A DNA stretch of 64,000 nucleotides from Lineus longissimus (lineage: Eukaryota > Nemertea > Pilidiophora > Heteronemertea > Lineidae), in the NCBI RefSeq assembly GCF_910592395.1, contig NC_088308.1:8013001-8077000 (forward strand). Reading direction: 5' to 3'. The notes under the pieces are model-generated. The model made no database searches. It was not told the origin of the DNA and saw only the letters and a list, made by a program, of their open reading frames with translations. This document shows, one piece after another, positions 32,244-45,019 of this stretch. Numbering within the stretch: the stretch's first letter is position 1; the number at the start of each line of letters is the position of its first letter. Both the position numbers and the translations under genes were made by a program.

Positions 32244-34656
32244 CCCTGGCGTTGCAGATTCTATTTCCAAGTGTCAAATGGTAACTTCAAGAGGTCAACG
32301 AATTTCAATTAACAGGTTGTAATAGACAAACGGAGAATCAAGCCCACGTTTTTTTACCGGAAATCCTCAAAGCGTGTATTATTTTGGCCTCTGACTAAAG
32401 AATACGAAATTTACATGTAAAAGCAATCTTCATCAGCATGATCGGAGAAAATTCCATGTCTTGGCGATCTTCTAGTTGACTCTCATATTGTTTAGTGCAT
32501 CCCGGGGGTACTTAACAACTTGCACAAATCTATATCATGTCAAATTACGTCCGTCTTCCCTTCTTCTCATCCATTGAAGTACACCTGTCGAAGTTGAACC
32601 TGCAACATATTGGCGTAATGTTTCTCACTGTACTGCATACACCGTACATGTCATGTTAATGCATAGTAATAAATCATATCCAGAATAGCAAGACTTGTTA
32701 TGTTTGTGGTATAAGCTTGGTCAAAAATTTTTCTTATGTCAGTTTTAAAGGAGGATCATCCTAATTTAAAGCTTTAGTCATTCCTTCACGTTGAGATGAA
32801 TGTGTCGCCTTCATTTCTATCACACTTTAAGCTTCTCCGCGGGTCCGGCTCTCCTTCTGTCCTGCAATATACAACGCCGATTCGATCATCGTCATTGGTA
32901 CGTACACGAAGTTTTGCAACCCGCTCTCAATTTCGTTGTTGCAACTCCATGGGCAAGGTATGCCTGGGCCAGCTCGTGCATCTCTTGTCGGTAGATTGTT
33001 TGTCGGCCAAACACTGCTTGACAAGCCCACCAGTGGTTGGAAGCTTAAGCTTTAACTGCCCCGACAAAACCATCGAGCCCATGTGCGAACGCAAGGACTT
33101 CCAGCCGTACACGATTTCAGCCTACTGTGCGGCTCCTGCTGAGATAGGGGCCCCGGCTTTCTTGATGGATGGCCAGACTATCCCCAAGGTGCATGCCCTA
33201 CGTTATGTCGAATCGGCCACACAATTACCGTGCGTATGGTGATCTATGACGCCAGGCGTCACGTGGAAATAATTAATGAGATCAAGTTGTTTACTTTCTC
33301 GTCAAGAAACGAAAAGGTTTGTGAAATAGGGATTCTTATATACTTGGATGTTGCTTAGCCAACATGTTTATCGTGCTGGCGGTGATGCTGTGTGAGGGCC
33401 TTACAATTGGGGGAACAAGAACTCTGTGAACAAAGATACGCACCCCTGAATAGCACAATCGATATGTCTGAGAAATGATTACGTAGTGCCAATTTGTCCC
33501 CTAGGCAAATGCCGATCCACATCTCACATTTCGTGACCTTTCCTCCAAGTGCCTTGTCAAGGACCTACACCTCACACTTTGTGACCCGTCTGCATGCCAA
33601 GTGCCTTATCCAAGGACCCAGTCCCCAACTACCAACATTAGAACATATTATCTGCTCCCAATTCCCACTCGGATATCATGTTGAGAGCACTCAGGCGGTG
33701 GAGAGCGATGACTGTCAGTCCAGACTTTCCCAATCCAGTCCAGTGTTTTTTAATCCATAGTTTTCCAATACCCATAGGTGCGGGACTATAATCACTATTA
33801 TAATTGACGAGTTGCAGTTAGCGTTGAACACCTTAATAAGCCTGGTTTTACCTCTACTGTCATCCATTATCAACTGACATGATGTAGTTTTAAACAAGGG
33901 AGGTTAATACGTATGTTTGAGTACTTTGAATAAAGTCATTGCGACAATATCATGCATTTTGTAGTCCAGTTTTCATGATCACATCATGTACAGTAGTTGG
34001 TAGTTGCAGTAGTTGTTTGTTGTTGTTGTTAGAAGTATAGGTAAGTAGGGGATTCCAGTAAGGCCGCATCATAGTTTACTGTTAGCAACAACAACAACAC
34101 TGGAGACATTTTACACAGAAAAACAGTGGAATGTTCCCAATGGGAGACAAGATTTACGCACACACCGGTAACTTAAACCATTCTGGCGCTAATCGCTGGC
34201 TGATATCGAGTACATCACCAGTCTGCACCATCTTGGTTTTCCGAGAATTGGTTTAGCATTGTGGACGCCTGTACATCATGTACATGGTTACTTAGTTCCG
34301 TTTTCAAGAAGTATTACACTCATGAAAAAAGTGTTACTCACAAACCAGCACCCCATTTACACCAAACCCACAACATACCAACACCCACACAATCCGATTT
34401 TTATACCTCGAACAGCCCGCGCCACTGGTATATGCTAGTGATGATAATGCAGTAGTGAGGAGGAACACTTCAAGGGCAGCTGTGAAATTACTACACCGGC
34501 AATGAGTACTAGTATTATCAAATACGTAATATTCTTTGTGGCTGGGCTCACTTTGAAAACATTTTCGAATAGAGAACATCGACAATAAGAAACGAACAGA
34601 CTATATATATATAGCAATTAATTTATTATCAAAAGAGTGTCAAGTCTACATTATTA

Positions 34657-35840
34657 GATGAAGAAAAATAACATCGCTTTTTACACTTTTGAGATTTGAA
34701 AACAACACAGAAGAACACGAATGAAGATGTCAGTACATCGACCAATATTTAATACTCGATGATGCACTATTTTTACTCTTGAAGTTTGGACTCGACAGGT
34801 GTAGGTCGGCACCCTCAACGTTAGGCCACAATACACTAACCAATCATTTGTCATATTTAGATCCATGGTAGATACATCCGTGGTAGATACATCAGTTTTG
34901 GTCAATAAGGCCCTCACAACACTCAGTACAATGTCTCAATTCTGAACAAAAAGGCGAATTTCGTGTTCTGGATCAACTATCTTATGGATTGACTATACCA
35001 TCACAAGCCGGTTGTGAATAGAGTCGATCAATAGATAGTCTGTCCTCGGATGCAGAACAGAAATTACGTCATGGTTCTGGAAATGTATACAGTGTCAACG
35101 AAGCTCCCCCCATCAAACTGCTAAACATGAAATAAACTATGAGTACATATAATGCATTCCACAATAAGCTGCCACAATTTGCTACTTACACATTTTCTGC
35201 ACGCTTTTACAGTCCTCCACGAGTCTTGATGAAGAATTTTCGATGAACAGGAGTGATTGGAGATACTGTTGGTGTGTTGTTTAGAAAACTGATTTAATAT
35301 CAATTGATTTCCAGGGGTGCAGAGACCCCCCCCCTCTCTACCAACGAAACTGTGAGCCAACACAAGAATCTACTGTGGATGATCAAGATGTAAAGTGATA
35401 TGTCTCTCTAGCCTTAAGTCCCTGAACAATCAGAAGTGAACAATGGGTTAAGGACTATAAAAACGAAGGACTAAGTGATATCAGAGTCTTCCAAATAAAA
35501 TGCCGATGCTGTCGATATACTAACAGCTGTTGGGCGTACAGTGCGTACCGGCTGCGTACACGGTGGGAGCCCCCAAACTCCGGGTCACGAATGAATGCTC
35601 TTGCAAGAAACGAAAGAAGATTCTGAGATGGTTAGTGGCATAGGGACAAGTGAGCGATTAATGCAAATATGTTCGCCGGTTCACGTTGTTGACGTGCTTG
35701 GTCTCCGCAATGACTGCGTTGCTACCGGAAATAATATATTTTCATGATATATTTGATGGTGATTTTTATGTAGTATAGACGATCTATACTTTACGATGAT
35801 TAAGTTGGCAGTTGCTGCAGCTGATTCAGGCAGGTTAATA
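34657..35840. other. Right flank of the duplication, no recognised gene
   Basis: Unique sequence with short open frames only. No exon with splice support was recognised. Confidence 0.45.
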
Positions 35841-35849
35841 ATTAGGATG

Positions 35850-36420
35850 ATGTAGTGATGATATTGATAACCTTCCGACTGTTTATTAGGCCACGCGTCT
35901 TTTGGAGGACGAGGATGATCTTGAAAATGCTGATGATACCGATGATGCTGATAATGTTGATGGTGCTGATGATGTTGATGATGAAGCTGATGATTCTGAT
36001 GATGGAGGTCATGGTGTTGATGATTATGATGATGTTTATGATACTGGTGATGTTGATAGTGACGATGATGGTGACGATGAAGATGATGATGCTGATGATG
36101 GATGGCTGCTGTTGATGATTTTAATATCGGTCATTACGCTGCTGATGATGATACTGAATGAACGTAGTAACATGACGTAAACGCTAGTATTACGGTATCG
36201 TGCAGCCTAATGATGATGCAGATTTATGATAATGTACATACCATGGTTCATCTAAACGATGTTTTAAATGATAATAAAAAGGATGATGATCGACGCATTT
36301 GAGAATCACAAAACGATAAATGAAAATGATGATGATAACGTCGTTGTTGGTGATGATGATGTCGATGATGCTGATTTGATTACTGATGATAATGACATGG
36401 TGGGTGTGAAGGAGGATGAT
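35850..36420. repeat. GAT-rich simple repeat
   Basis: A long imperfect run of GAT/GATGCT/GATGTT-type triplets. One frame (35902-36180) reads as an Asp-rich peptide of 92 residues, as expected for any (GAT)n run. No signal peptide, splice context or family match supports a gene. Confidence 0.85.
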
Positions 36421-36584
36421 AATGATGACAATGAGTACCCGTAGTTAATGAGGATGTTAGTAGTTCATGTAAATGATCATGATACCGGTGATAATTCGTT
36501 TGAGTGAAACACATCGAACCGAACATGCTGTTGTTTATTTTCATGTTTGAAGTTATCTTAATCAAATCTGGGTCGGAGGGGAGG

Positions 36585-36595
36585 GGGGGGGGGGT
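36585..36595. repeat. Poly-G run
   Basis: A homopolymer G tract next to GGAGGGGAGG; it is prone to sequencing error. Confidence 0.8.
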
Positions 36596-36860
36596 TCAAA
36601 GTACATGTGACCTTTAGATGATTAAATGTAGACCAGGGCCAAGATGGCTTGCGAATCTCTCGAAAGCATCAAATCAAAGAGACATGATAAGAAAAAGTGC
36701 GATCTGACACTGTAACCGAGGGTTGGTTTGTCTCGGTCCCCTTCTATGCAGCAGCGGTGGCAAAGCAATGATGGGAGGGATTTTATCCCGTCTGTCGAGG
36801 CATCGAATAAGCTTAACAATACTCCAGATGAAATAATGATGAAAGAGAGAACTAGAGGTG

Positions 36861-38869
36861 TTAAACGGCGGTCATGTTCGTCGACCTTCTGGTGAGCTTG
36901 CTTCTCACGGGGAATTGGTTCTGTCTTATCACGAGTGACTCCTGCGCATTACCGTTAACCACGTCTGGCATCGTCTGATACACAGTGCTAGAATTCCCAC
37001 GCTGCAACTCCGTAAACTTCACCCGTCTGCAACACATAGTAACAATTTTAAATCCTCTGCGATATTTCTTGCTGAAGAAACAATAAACCAGTGGATTCAC
37101 ACAACAGTTGGAAGAACCTAACCATTGGCAGATAGGATTGAGTATATTTAGGACAATATCAGACGTATATTTGTCGAATTCGGGACCAAAGAAAATTCTC
37201 ACGCGAATTGCATAAAGAGGTAACCAAGAGAAGGCAAACAGAATCACGACTACCAGCAGCATTTTCACCACTTTGATTTTTGATCGGTACACAACTCCAT
37301 TCCTCGTATGAACGCCCGGTGGGTCGCGATTCCAGACTTTTAGTCCTATAAGGCTGTAACACACAGTGATTAAAATCAATGGAATGGTGTAGCATGTTAG
37401 AAAAATAGCACCTAAAAAGAACGATTTCTTGTCCTCCTCGTTTTTCCAGATCTCAGCACAGTAATATAACGTCACGTTCTTTATCTGTACTGATTTGTGT
37501 TGATAGAAGAGGGCCCAGGGGATCATGATAATGGCGGATATCATCCAGATGAATAAGATCACGAATTTTGCTGTCCCTCGCGAGACTTTACACTTCAGCG
37601 TATGGCATATGGCGAGATACCTGAAAATTGGAAAATACTGATTTATCGAAAGTTTGAAAAGACTACCAGGTCGTGACCCGTAATCCGAGATTACAACACT
37701 TTACGTCATGTTCTTGTTGGTCATTTAAAACAGAGAAACGAAGAATGAAAACAAACTGGAAATCACCAGATTATTAAAAAAAATTAGTTATATCATTTGT
37801 TTGATAAATGGATCTTGTTTTTGTTTATCGGCCTTAGTTTCTGAATCTCAAAATTCTCCATCTTAATCAATTCTGTATATGAACCATTCCAATGCTCATC
37901 AAAACACAGTTCGTATGATAGATGGCAACACTACCATCTGATCATGTCAGCAACATAATCACCTCCTTTCAAAAGTGCTGTTATTTTCTGTCTGTTCTAG
38001 CTTTTAAGTCTAACTGGATTGTTCTTAGGCCAAATTCTTTCCCGATAAACTAGTTCAACATAACATAACCGTGTTGTGAGGTACACACAAAAAAAGATGT
38101 TAGTTTTTTTACTGCATGCGTAACATTACATGTCGTCAATCTGCAAACTTCGTGATTTAATAAGATACGGATAGGCGGCGTCTGCTCGCCTCCGCTTTCC
38201 TGATCGATGTTCTGCAGCATTATTTCACTTTTAGAAAGTTGAAGTGACTATGAAAGCCATTAAACACGGAGCTGATTTGACATTAACGGAAGTAACATTT
38301 AATCGTCGTCTTGCATTTCAATGGAGAATGTGCGGAAAATGTCATCACTGTCTCGGGGCATTAAAGAGTTGATGATGGTATTTTAAAACCTCCTTTTATC
38401 CGAAGGAGGCCTAATTTGATTCAAATCGAAGGCATTGCCTGCATGATAACCCTATTGATTTTCCGTTTGCTCATGTAGCAGTTAACCGATTTCAACAGAT
38501 AGTTATTGTTATGGATCTTGGTATAAGCGAGTTGGGCGAAGTTTTCTACTGGCAGCAAGATGGCAGCACTGTTCGTTGACTGTGATAATTGCCTTTCGTC
38601 CAGCCATTGCCTCTGTTGCCTTTCCACTGCAATCGATACTAATGTAAGTGAGACAATGTAGTGTAAAAAATCTTGCCTATCTACTTTAGTATTAACCGAG
38701 ACAATATTTTGTAATCTTACCTAACTACTGCTACAACTGCCAATGGTGTTATCTGAAACAATGCCTTACCTATCTACAGCAATAGCTGCTAATGTATTAA
38801 CTGAGGCACTGACGACTGTTCCTTGAAGGTATGGAATCACTTTACATGTTACGGCTCCAAACCTCCAAC
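36861..38869 (-). CDS. Neuropeptide GPCR, last two exons (NPFF/SIFamide/NPY-like receptor)
   Basis: Rhodopsin-family receptor for a neuropeptide. The first visible exon (38869-38770, phase 1 in, phase 2 out) encodes the end of extracellular loop 1 with the conserved Cys, and TM3: WRFGAVTCKVIPYLQG through TLAAIAVDR, with the DRY motif split by the intron. The last exon (37620-36861, acceptor TTTTCAG) continues as YLAICHTLKCK, TM4, loop 2 with a Cys and an NVT glycosylation site, TM5 (FLTCYTIPLILITVCYSLIG), TM6 (VVKMLLVVVILFAFSWLPLY), TM7 with NCCVNPLVY and FSKKYRRGF, then a tail of about 60 residues. The intracellular-loop and TM6-TM7 pattern fits the NPFF/SIFamide/NPY-like group; the ligand cannot be assigned. 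Exons for the N-terminus and TM1-TM2 were not found upstream (rightward) and may lie in a long intron's far side or outside the window. Confidence 0.9.
38610..38769 (-). repeat. Decayed tandem copies of the GPCR TM3 exon end
   Basis: Right after the exon ending at 38770, three further copies of its last 40-50 bp follow in tandem, ending near 38721, 38677 and 38620. On the plus strand they read CTTACCTAACTACTGCTACA, CTTGCCTATCTACTTTAGT and TTGCCTTTCCACTGCAATC, each followed by an A(A/C)TGAG- or GAGACAATG-like block. One translates as TPLAVVAVVR and the last as TLVSIAVER, echoing TLAAIAVDR. Splice donors become GTAAGA and then GC-type. Confidence 0.6.
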
Positions 38870-38879
38870 CTAAAAGTAT

Positions 38880-40690
38880 AAAAAAACATTCAAATATGAG
38901 TGTCACTGTCAAGTAACATACGTTTATGGTCGGGGAGCCGGTCTAGGTTGACTACTTGGCGCACGACGATACAGAATCAATCAATTAATCAATAGCTCGA
39001 TCACCCAATCAATTGAACGGCGCCGTTTGACGTCACTCATCAACGAATGGATGGCGGTTAATGAGTGTTCTTCCTGATGGTTGTCTGTTGGTTGGCGTTA
39101 ATCTACCTATTGATTGGTGATCTTCATGCGTCAATGATTAACTGCCCCTACTTTCTTTAGTCACTTGCATTGTGCATAAAATGGTTAATGTAGAGTTGAC
39201 CATCTCACAATGCAAATAGAGATTTGTTTGCCTTTCAGCCGTATCTTATAGCAAGGCAAAGCAAAAAAACTGGTCTATACTTTCGAACGAAGCAAATTAT
39301 ATCAGACGCTGATGACTACGGTATTATTCATTTCCTCGCCAGAGACAGGGATTTACCTTAAGTGATTATTTCCCGCCAGGCAAGACCCTCTTGTTGAGTT
39401 TTTGACTTACAATCCTCTTTCGCGTTAAAGCGATTAAATCAAGGTGCTTACACCTCACTTGAGCGTGTTGGTGTCCTGTCACCTTGCAAGTTATAATACT
39501 ATGCGTAGACTGCGTACGTATTTGACAAAAGAATTACGTGTCGATTTGAAAACCACATTTTAAAGTTTAATTTTCCTGCCATTCCACAAATATTCCACAA
39601 AAGGTCCAAAATGTACCATTTGTTTCTTCAGATGAGTGTCGAACATCACACCGCTGTGGCAGAAAACTCACAACAAATCAGCCATATTGACATTGTTGCC
39701 AAAGAGAAATTCTGTGGTGTTTGATTATAATTGATATTCATCTCGGATGAGTCTTTGTCTTTTGAGGACGAAATTACAGGCAGAATACCGGGATATAACC
39801 AATTTAATGCTGATCCCAAATCAGATAATGCCACCGAACTAACGCATGGCCCACCAAAGCAGGAAAAGTTTTTTTTACATAATGTGGATGTTCTTCCAGA
39901 CGAGTGCATTTTGGCATTTAAGCACGAACGAGCCTTCATTTATAAAGTCCATCCAAAGGGCGCAATGACAGTTTTTTTTCGTATGACAGACGACGACGAA
40001 GGGACACCCACCTTTTTGTGACATTGTCAAATATTAGGAATGCTACGTTCAACAGACGGACGTCTTGCACTTTCAGTGTATTCTCTCAGAATGTATTTCT
40101 TTTAGATTTGTAGAAAAGACGTGAATCCGCCCGAGGCTGATTTGTCGGCCAAAACCATCCCACATATCGCTCAGAACGCACTGGGAGCATCCGTGATAGC
40201 TCAACTTCGGATCAGACAATATCCTTGATTGCTGCAGAGGATTTACGAGGCGTGACGGCAAAGTTCGTCACATGTTTGCGGATGTTGTGCTGTAAAGTAA
40301 GGCTGATATTCCTTTGGGGTACACAAATTCTAAGATATTTTGTTATTAGCGTTCGATCCGACATCGCCCATACTCATGCACTGGATGTTTTCAGGCTCTT
40401 TCTGTCAGAAGGAAAGTAATTTAAACCAAGAACCCTAGATTACAATCTTGTAATGTAATGTTGGTGGTTCAGCTGATCAAAGAATCTGTTCAAGTTCGAG
40501 CTGTACGGAATTGGCTTCAGTCACCCGTGACCCGAAAGAGTTGTGTCCCAGCGCACGTCTTTCGAAACGGGTGTTGGGTATGTTGAAACCATACAATCCT
40601 CATTGACCCCATCCTATGGCACCAGTGCTTTCCAATATTGCCCGCCTCTCGATATTTCAAATCTTGTGTATGACGAAGGATTATCAAAAA
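38880..40690. other. Region without a recognised gene
   Basis: It should contain intron or upstream sequence of the minus-strand GPCR. A plus-strand frame at 39731-40021 is acidic near its end and is not recognised. No TM1-TM2 exon was identified on the minus strand. Confidence 0.4.
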
Positions 40691-40719
40691 CCTGAATCTC
40701 AGGATGCAGCGAGGTTGTG

Positions 40720-40910
40720 CAGGGAAGTGCAGTGGTAAGGCCACTCCAAATTACCGTCAGCACCTGTTATTCCTCCCTGAAGTAGTGGGTGCGATTCCCT
40801 GCAGTCCGGGCACGTCTTAAAGAGCTGAGAGAGAGTTTAAGTCTCTCTGACGGCGTAGGTTTCCTGCAGGGAATCCGGTTTCCTCTAACATTGCATAATA
40901 AGTCGTCCAA
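40720..40910 (+). mobile_element. Candidate tRNA-derived SINE
   Basis: A box-like GTGCAGTGGTAAGG (40727-40740) and B box-like GGTGCGATTCC (40788-40798) are spaced as in a tRNA promoter. They are followed by a tail containing GGGCACGTCTTAAAGAGCTG and GGTTTCCTGCAGGGAATCC. It does not fold as an obvious functional tRNA. Confidence 0.4.
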
Positions 40911-40999
40911 TATTGACTATAGAACTAATATTGTCCTTGCTGACGCTCAACTCTTAACTCACCCTTTCTTTAAACCAATTGCCGACATTTCAAAACAGC

Positions 41000-42350
41000 A
41001 TGATACTAAATGACTTGGTCAAAAGCCTCTTAGCCTGACCTCGTCCCAAGCGTGTGATTATTCATCCAGGATGGTGATTGTGAGAAGATCAGTTTCAATC
41101 TACTTCAAAGAACAGCAACATTTTACTCTGACAATCGAATCAGAGAAAGTGCATTTAAGGATATCGACAGGAAAGCTTTTAGATGAACTAAAAGGGAGAG
41201 CGGTTCAATTCATCCCAAAGGTATTCTTCTTTTGACAGCCAGATCAAGGCGAATACCTTATAACGACAACGACAGCAACAACCAGCATCTGCAACACCAA
41301 AGTGTCGAGAAAGATTTCAATATGATGATGTATCGGCCGGAATGCTCCATTGGCACCGCCAATGTGTCTAGAACTTGAAATCCAAGAGCAGTTATAACTT
41401 CTTCAAAACAACCTGAATGCCAATTTCAAGGAAAGGGTGTATGTTGTTTGTTTTCCAGAGAAAAGCCTCATAGGTTTTAAATCGGCTTTTTTTTTCATTT
41501 TCAAGGAGTTCTAATTATTTCAGGATTTCAAGATCTAGCAAAAATTGTGGTACCTATGGTCAACCTTCAATTCTCGAATTTTGATTTAACCACGATTCGA
41601 GTCGATATGGGACACGAGGCTTCACCAAGGTTAGTGCAGGCTGGTAGTCCGTTGAAGGAACCTTCTTCTGCAAAGACCTCTTCACCCATTCACTTACTCC
41701 TACACCTTGCCATTTCTATGTCATCGGGTGCCACAGTGCAACGACCAACATCACATACTGCTTACTGCATGCTATCATCGCACAGCGAGACCTTTGACAA
41801 AAATTGCTGCACGATTATCTGGTCAACCGCCATCTATTATATCTACTTTGTTCGTGTTGTTTACGATGGCAACACGTACAGCCAACAAAGAACTGGAAAG
41901 CATTTGTTTTTCCGGGCGGATACCCAGGAAGCCATTTTAGTGTTTGATGGCGAGGTGAAAAAAAAGAAGATTGGACACAGGACAAAGGACGGACTATTTC
42001 TTTACCCTGGGAAACGTTGTCGCCTCTTTTTGCATCATAAAATGACCGTGCTTTGTGCTATTTCAAACATGTCAAATGGGCAGTGTAGGTAAGCACGTAG
42101 CAGCAGAAGCAGGAGGCTAGTTTTGATGTCGGAAATGGTGAGCGCGGGGTTGTTCCTCACTCGGTCATTTTTCTCATTTGACTACTATTAGTGAGTATTC
42201 GCGATCATGTTCCGAGAACCAATCCACCGAGGATGACCGACTGGTGTGTAGGACGTCAACAGTTGTTGGACATGTATTTGCGATCGACAATCTGAATATA
42301 TAAAAGTGAACCGTTCACGACTTCTGTTAATGAATACGGAGAGCATTTGA
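41000..42350. other. Region without a recognised gene
   Basis: The plus-strand frame 41547-42092 (181 codons) is long for chance but shows no recognisable domain, signal peptide or splice context. I do not call it a gene. Confidence 0.35.
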
Positions 42351-42490
42351 TGGAGTGTTTTACAGTCAGTCATGTTGAATGGCAAACAATGATTTGTCCT
42401 GCCTGACTCAAATGTTGTCATGGTCTTTTTGGCTTGCTTTCATTTGTCTGTCCCTCCAGCATGGCAGGTGATGACGTCTCGTGAAACCAC
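42350..42490. repeat. Dispersed repeat, family 3 copy 1
   Basis: It shares GTCAG(T/C)CATGT, CAATGATTTGTC(C/A)TGCCT and AGCATGGCAGGTGATGACGTC with 45716-45860 in the same orientation. It is noncoding. Confidence 0.65.
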
Positions 42491-42499
42491 TCTATTGAT

Positions 42500-43660
42500 T
42501 TTTGTATTTGTGCAAGTAGTGCCACACGTTAGCTGAACAAGTGATCTCCTTTAGGTTGACTTTCGGATTTAACGGGAAGAAGTAACATCACGAAACTTGG
42601 TGGGATGATGGTACAAAGCTCTGTTCAGACTTGACCCCTGACAAATTTAAATTTCTCTCTCATACTATGAAAGTAGTGCTAAGTGATGTGGGATCATTTT
42701 CTAATCACCGTACCAAATACATATTACGAATTTGATACAAACTAATACAGTATTAAAAATAGCAAAACAAATACCAGCTAGCCTATAGTACGTGGACAAC
42801 AATAATTTAAAATTAGCCGAAGTAGTCTCTAAAACGTGACACTCGTTAATCGTCTTCTGTACTTAGTTGTACGAAGAAGCTGAGAAGTTTTCGAGAAGAC
42901 TGTCAATAATAGTAACTAAGTATATTTACATATTTCGTTCAACTTCGTCGTTCGTACGTAGCTCTTCGTAAGGGTTGCAAAACGTGCCTAATGCAAAAAA
43001 AGCTATCAATCATCCAGGTAATTTGTTTTACTCTGTCTTACGTCACTTCAAGCTAAAATAATGCGTCCAGAGCTATCTGTAATTGCCGCAATATCGTACA
43101 TCAAAATGTTACTCACGACAAACGTGCCATAAACTTTTACGACGACAGGAAAAATTAGCACATTGCAATTAATGATGAAACGAAATGAGCAGGCAATAAT
43201 TGAAGCGACAGCAAATAAGATATTAAAGAACCGTTTTATTTTGCTGCATCCAATAAAGACTGTTAGGTGTCTCAAGATGCTGATAAATTGACTAATTTGA
43301 AGAAAAGAAGATGTTTAAAGTGTTTGAATCGGTAGACGGCTGTGCTAATATAGTTAGGATGGTTTTCCAGCTTTGGTATAGCCATAGGCACAGCTACAGG
43401 ACGTCACGTTATAGGCACAGTCATACATAGAAATCACGTCGTCACCTTAAGTAAACATTATAGCAAAATATCTCAAGATTTAAGAGTTAACAACAGAATT
43501 TTCAGAGCAACACATGGACGCTTGTACCGCGCCCATCCGGATATGTGCCAATACCGATGGAAACGCTCCAATATTGATGGTGCCCATATGATCATTACAA
43601 TTTTATTTTCAGACCAAAAAGAATTTTTACATTTCAGTAGCCATAGGCAGTATGATATAC
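42500..43660. other. AT-rich region without a recognised gene
   Basis: A minus-strand frame at 43275-43048 is hydrophobic but matches no receptor segment. Nothing is supported. Confidence 0.4.
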
Positions 43661-43783
43661 TGTAATGTAAAAAGTAATGTAAATATGCATGTATATAGCG
43701 CACGTTCCAGGTCATAATTATCTGCTCACATGCGCTTTACATCATTGACCCATATGCCCGGGTGAAAAGCACAGTCTTCAGTT

Positions 43784-45018
43784 AAAAATGGGAAGAGATT
43801 TCGCCTCCCTTACCTCGAGGGACAGAGCATTCCACAAACTGGATGCTCTGATGGTGAAAGTCTTGCCACCATAGGTGTCCAGCCGGAAACTTGGAGTTTG
43901 CAGGAGACCAAGGCACCCTGATCTCAGACTCCGACCAGGGACATATGCCGGCAGGATATCCACCAGGTAGCTTGGTGCTGTACCATGTCTACATTTGTAC
44001 GCCAGTACCAGGACCTTAAAATCAATACGGTACTTGACCGGCAGCCAATGAAGACATTTGAGGACTGGTGTGATGTGCTCCCGGCGAGGGGTTCTGGTAA
44101 TCAACCTGGCTGCTCGGTTCTCGACCATCTGCAGCTTGTCGATGAGTTTAGCATCTGCGCCAGCAAGCAGACTATTGCAGTAGTCCAGTCGCGAAACAAC
44201 CAGGGACTGAACCAGTGACCTAGTCGCATGTTGGGTGAGCCGCTTTCGCACCAAACCAATGTTTCTCAAATGAAATGATGTCGACCTGACAAGACTATTT
44301 ACCTGAGGGGCCATGGAAAGAGTGTGGTCAAAAAGGACCCCAAGATTTCTAACAGGACCCCTCGAGATATTGACATCAACCCCAGACACTGACATAGACT
44401 GGACATCAAGCTTGTCCAGGACACTGGGTTGACCAAAAACCATGATCTCGGTCTTGGTAGGGTTGCCCTTGAGCTTATTAACAGTCAACCAGTCCTGGAC
44501 ATCTGACAAGCAGGTCTCAACGGGTCTCAGTTGGGTACAGACAGGCTCACGCCGAACCAATGTATAGTTGGGTATCATCTGCATAGTCATGGCGTGGTAT
44601 TGAGAACTGACAGATGACATCACCCAGTGGCAAAATATATACCAGAAACAAGAGCGGCCCCAGTACGGAGCCCTGTGGGACACCGCAACCGAGAGTCTTT
44701 GGTGCCGAATTCTTGCCATCTATCACAACACTCTGAGACCTGCCCGCCAGATATGATCTCAACCAGGACAAGGCACTTCCCTGGACACCAAGCAGGTCCC
44801 TCAAGCGATTTAGAAGCATCTCGTGGTCCACAGTATCGAAAGCCGCACTAATAAAGATCGAGGAGGACCAGGATAGCTGCTCCGTCCTGATCCACCAACT
44901 GGCGAATATCTGTCTGGATCTTGAGAAGTGCGGTCTCGGTACTGTGGTTCTCTCTGTAAGCCGACTGAAATACATCCAATAGGTCGTGTTCAGCCATATA
45001 TTCCCTCAGCCTATACGT
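43784..45018 (-). pseudogene. 5'-truncated, frameshifted non-LTR retrotransposon reverse transcriptase (CR1/Jockey-like)
   Basis: The minus strand runs from YRLREYMAEHDLLDVFQSAY (near 45018) through ENHSTETALLKIQTD, AAFDTVDHEMLLNRL, CGVPQGSVLGPLLF and the catalytic HDYADDTQLYI to a long thumb region (DWLTVNKLKGNPTKTEIMVF, SLVVSRLDYCNSLLAG, ITPVLKCLHWLPVKYRIDFK, SLWNALSLEVREAKSLP). At least two frame changes separate the parts, near 44880 and 44550, and the final frame ends early at 43784. The endonuclease domain is absent, as is usual after incomplete reverse transcription. The YADD site itself is intact, but the ORF is not functional. Orientation is opposite to most genes in the window. Confidence 0.92.
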
Positions 45019-45019
45019 A

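Larger units (their letters stand above)
23403..34656. repeat. Large direct tandem duplication, copy B
   Basis: An 11,254-bp direct repeat of 11849-23402. After 34656 the sequence (GATGAAGAAAAATAAC) has no counterpart after copy A, so this is the original right flank. The coordinate offset to copy A is 11440 near the start, 11471 after the promoter insertion, 11470 through most of the gene and 11254 after the coding repeat. Confidence 0.95.

Noticed and set aside
35902-36180. Asp-rich acidic protein
   Set aside because: It is the direct translation of a GAT-rich simple repeat, with no signal peptide, splice sites or conserved residues.
41547-42092. 181-codon plus-strand ORF
   Set aside because: No domain, signal peptide or splice support; composition looks noncoding.
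43048-43275. Hydrophobic minus-strand frame as TM1-TM2 exon of the GPCR
   Set aside because: It lacks the GN..V of TM1 and the NLA..D of TM2, and has no matching splice phase.
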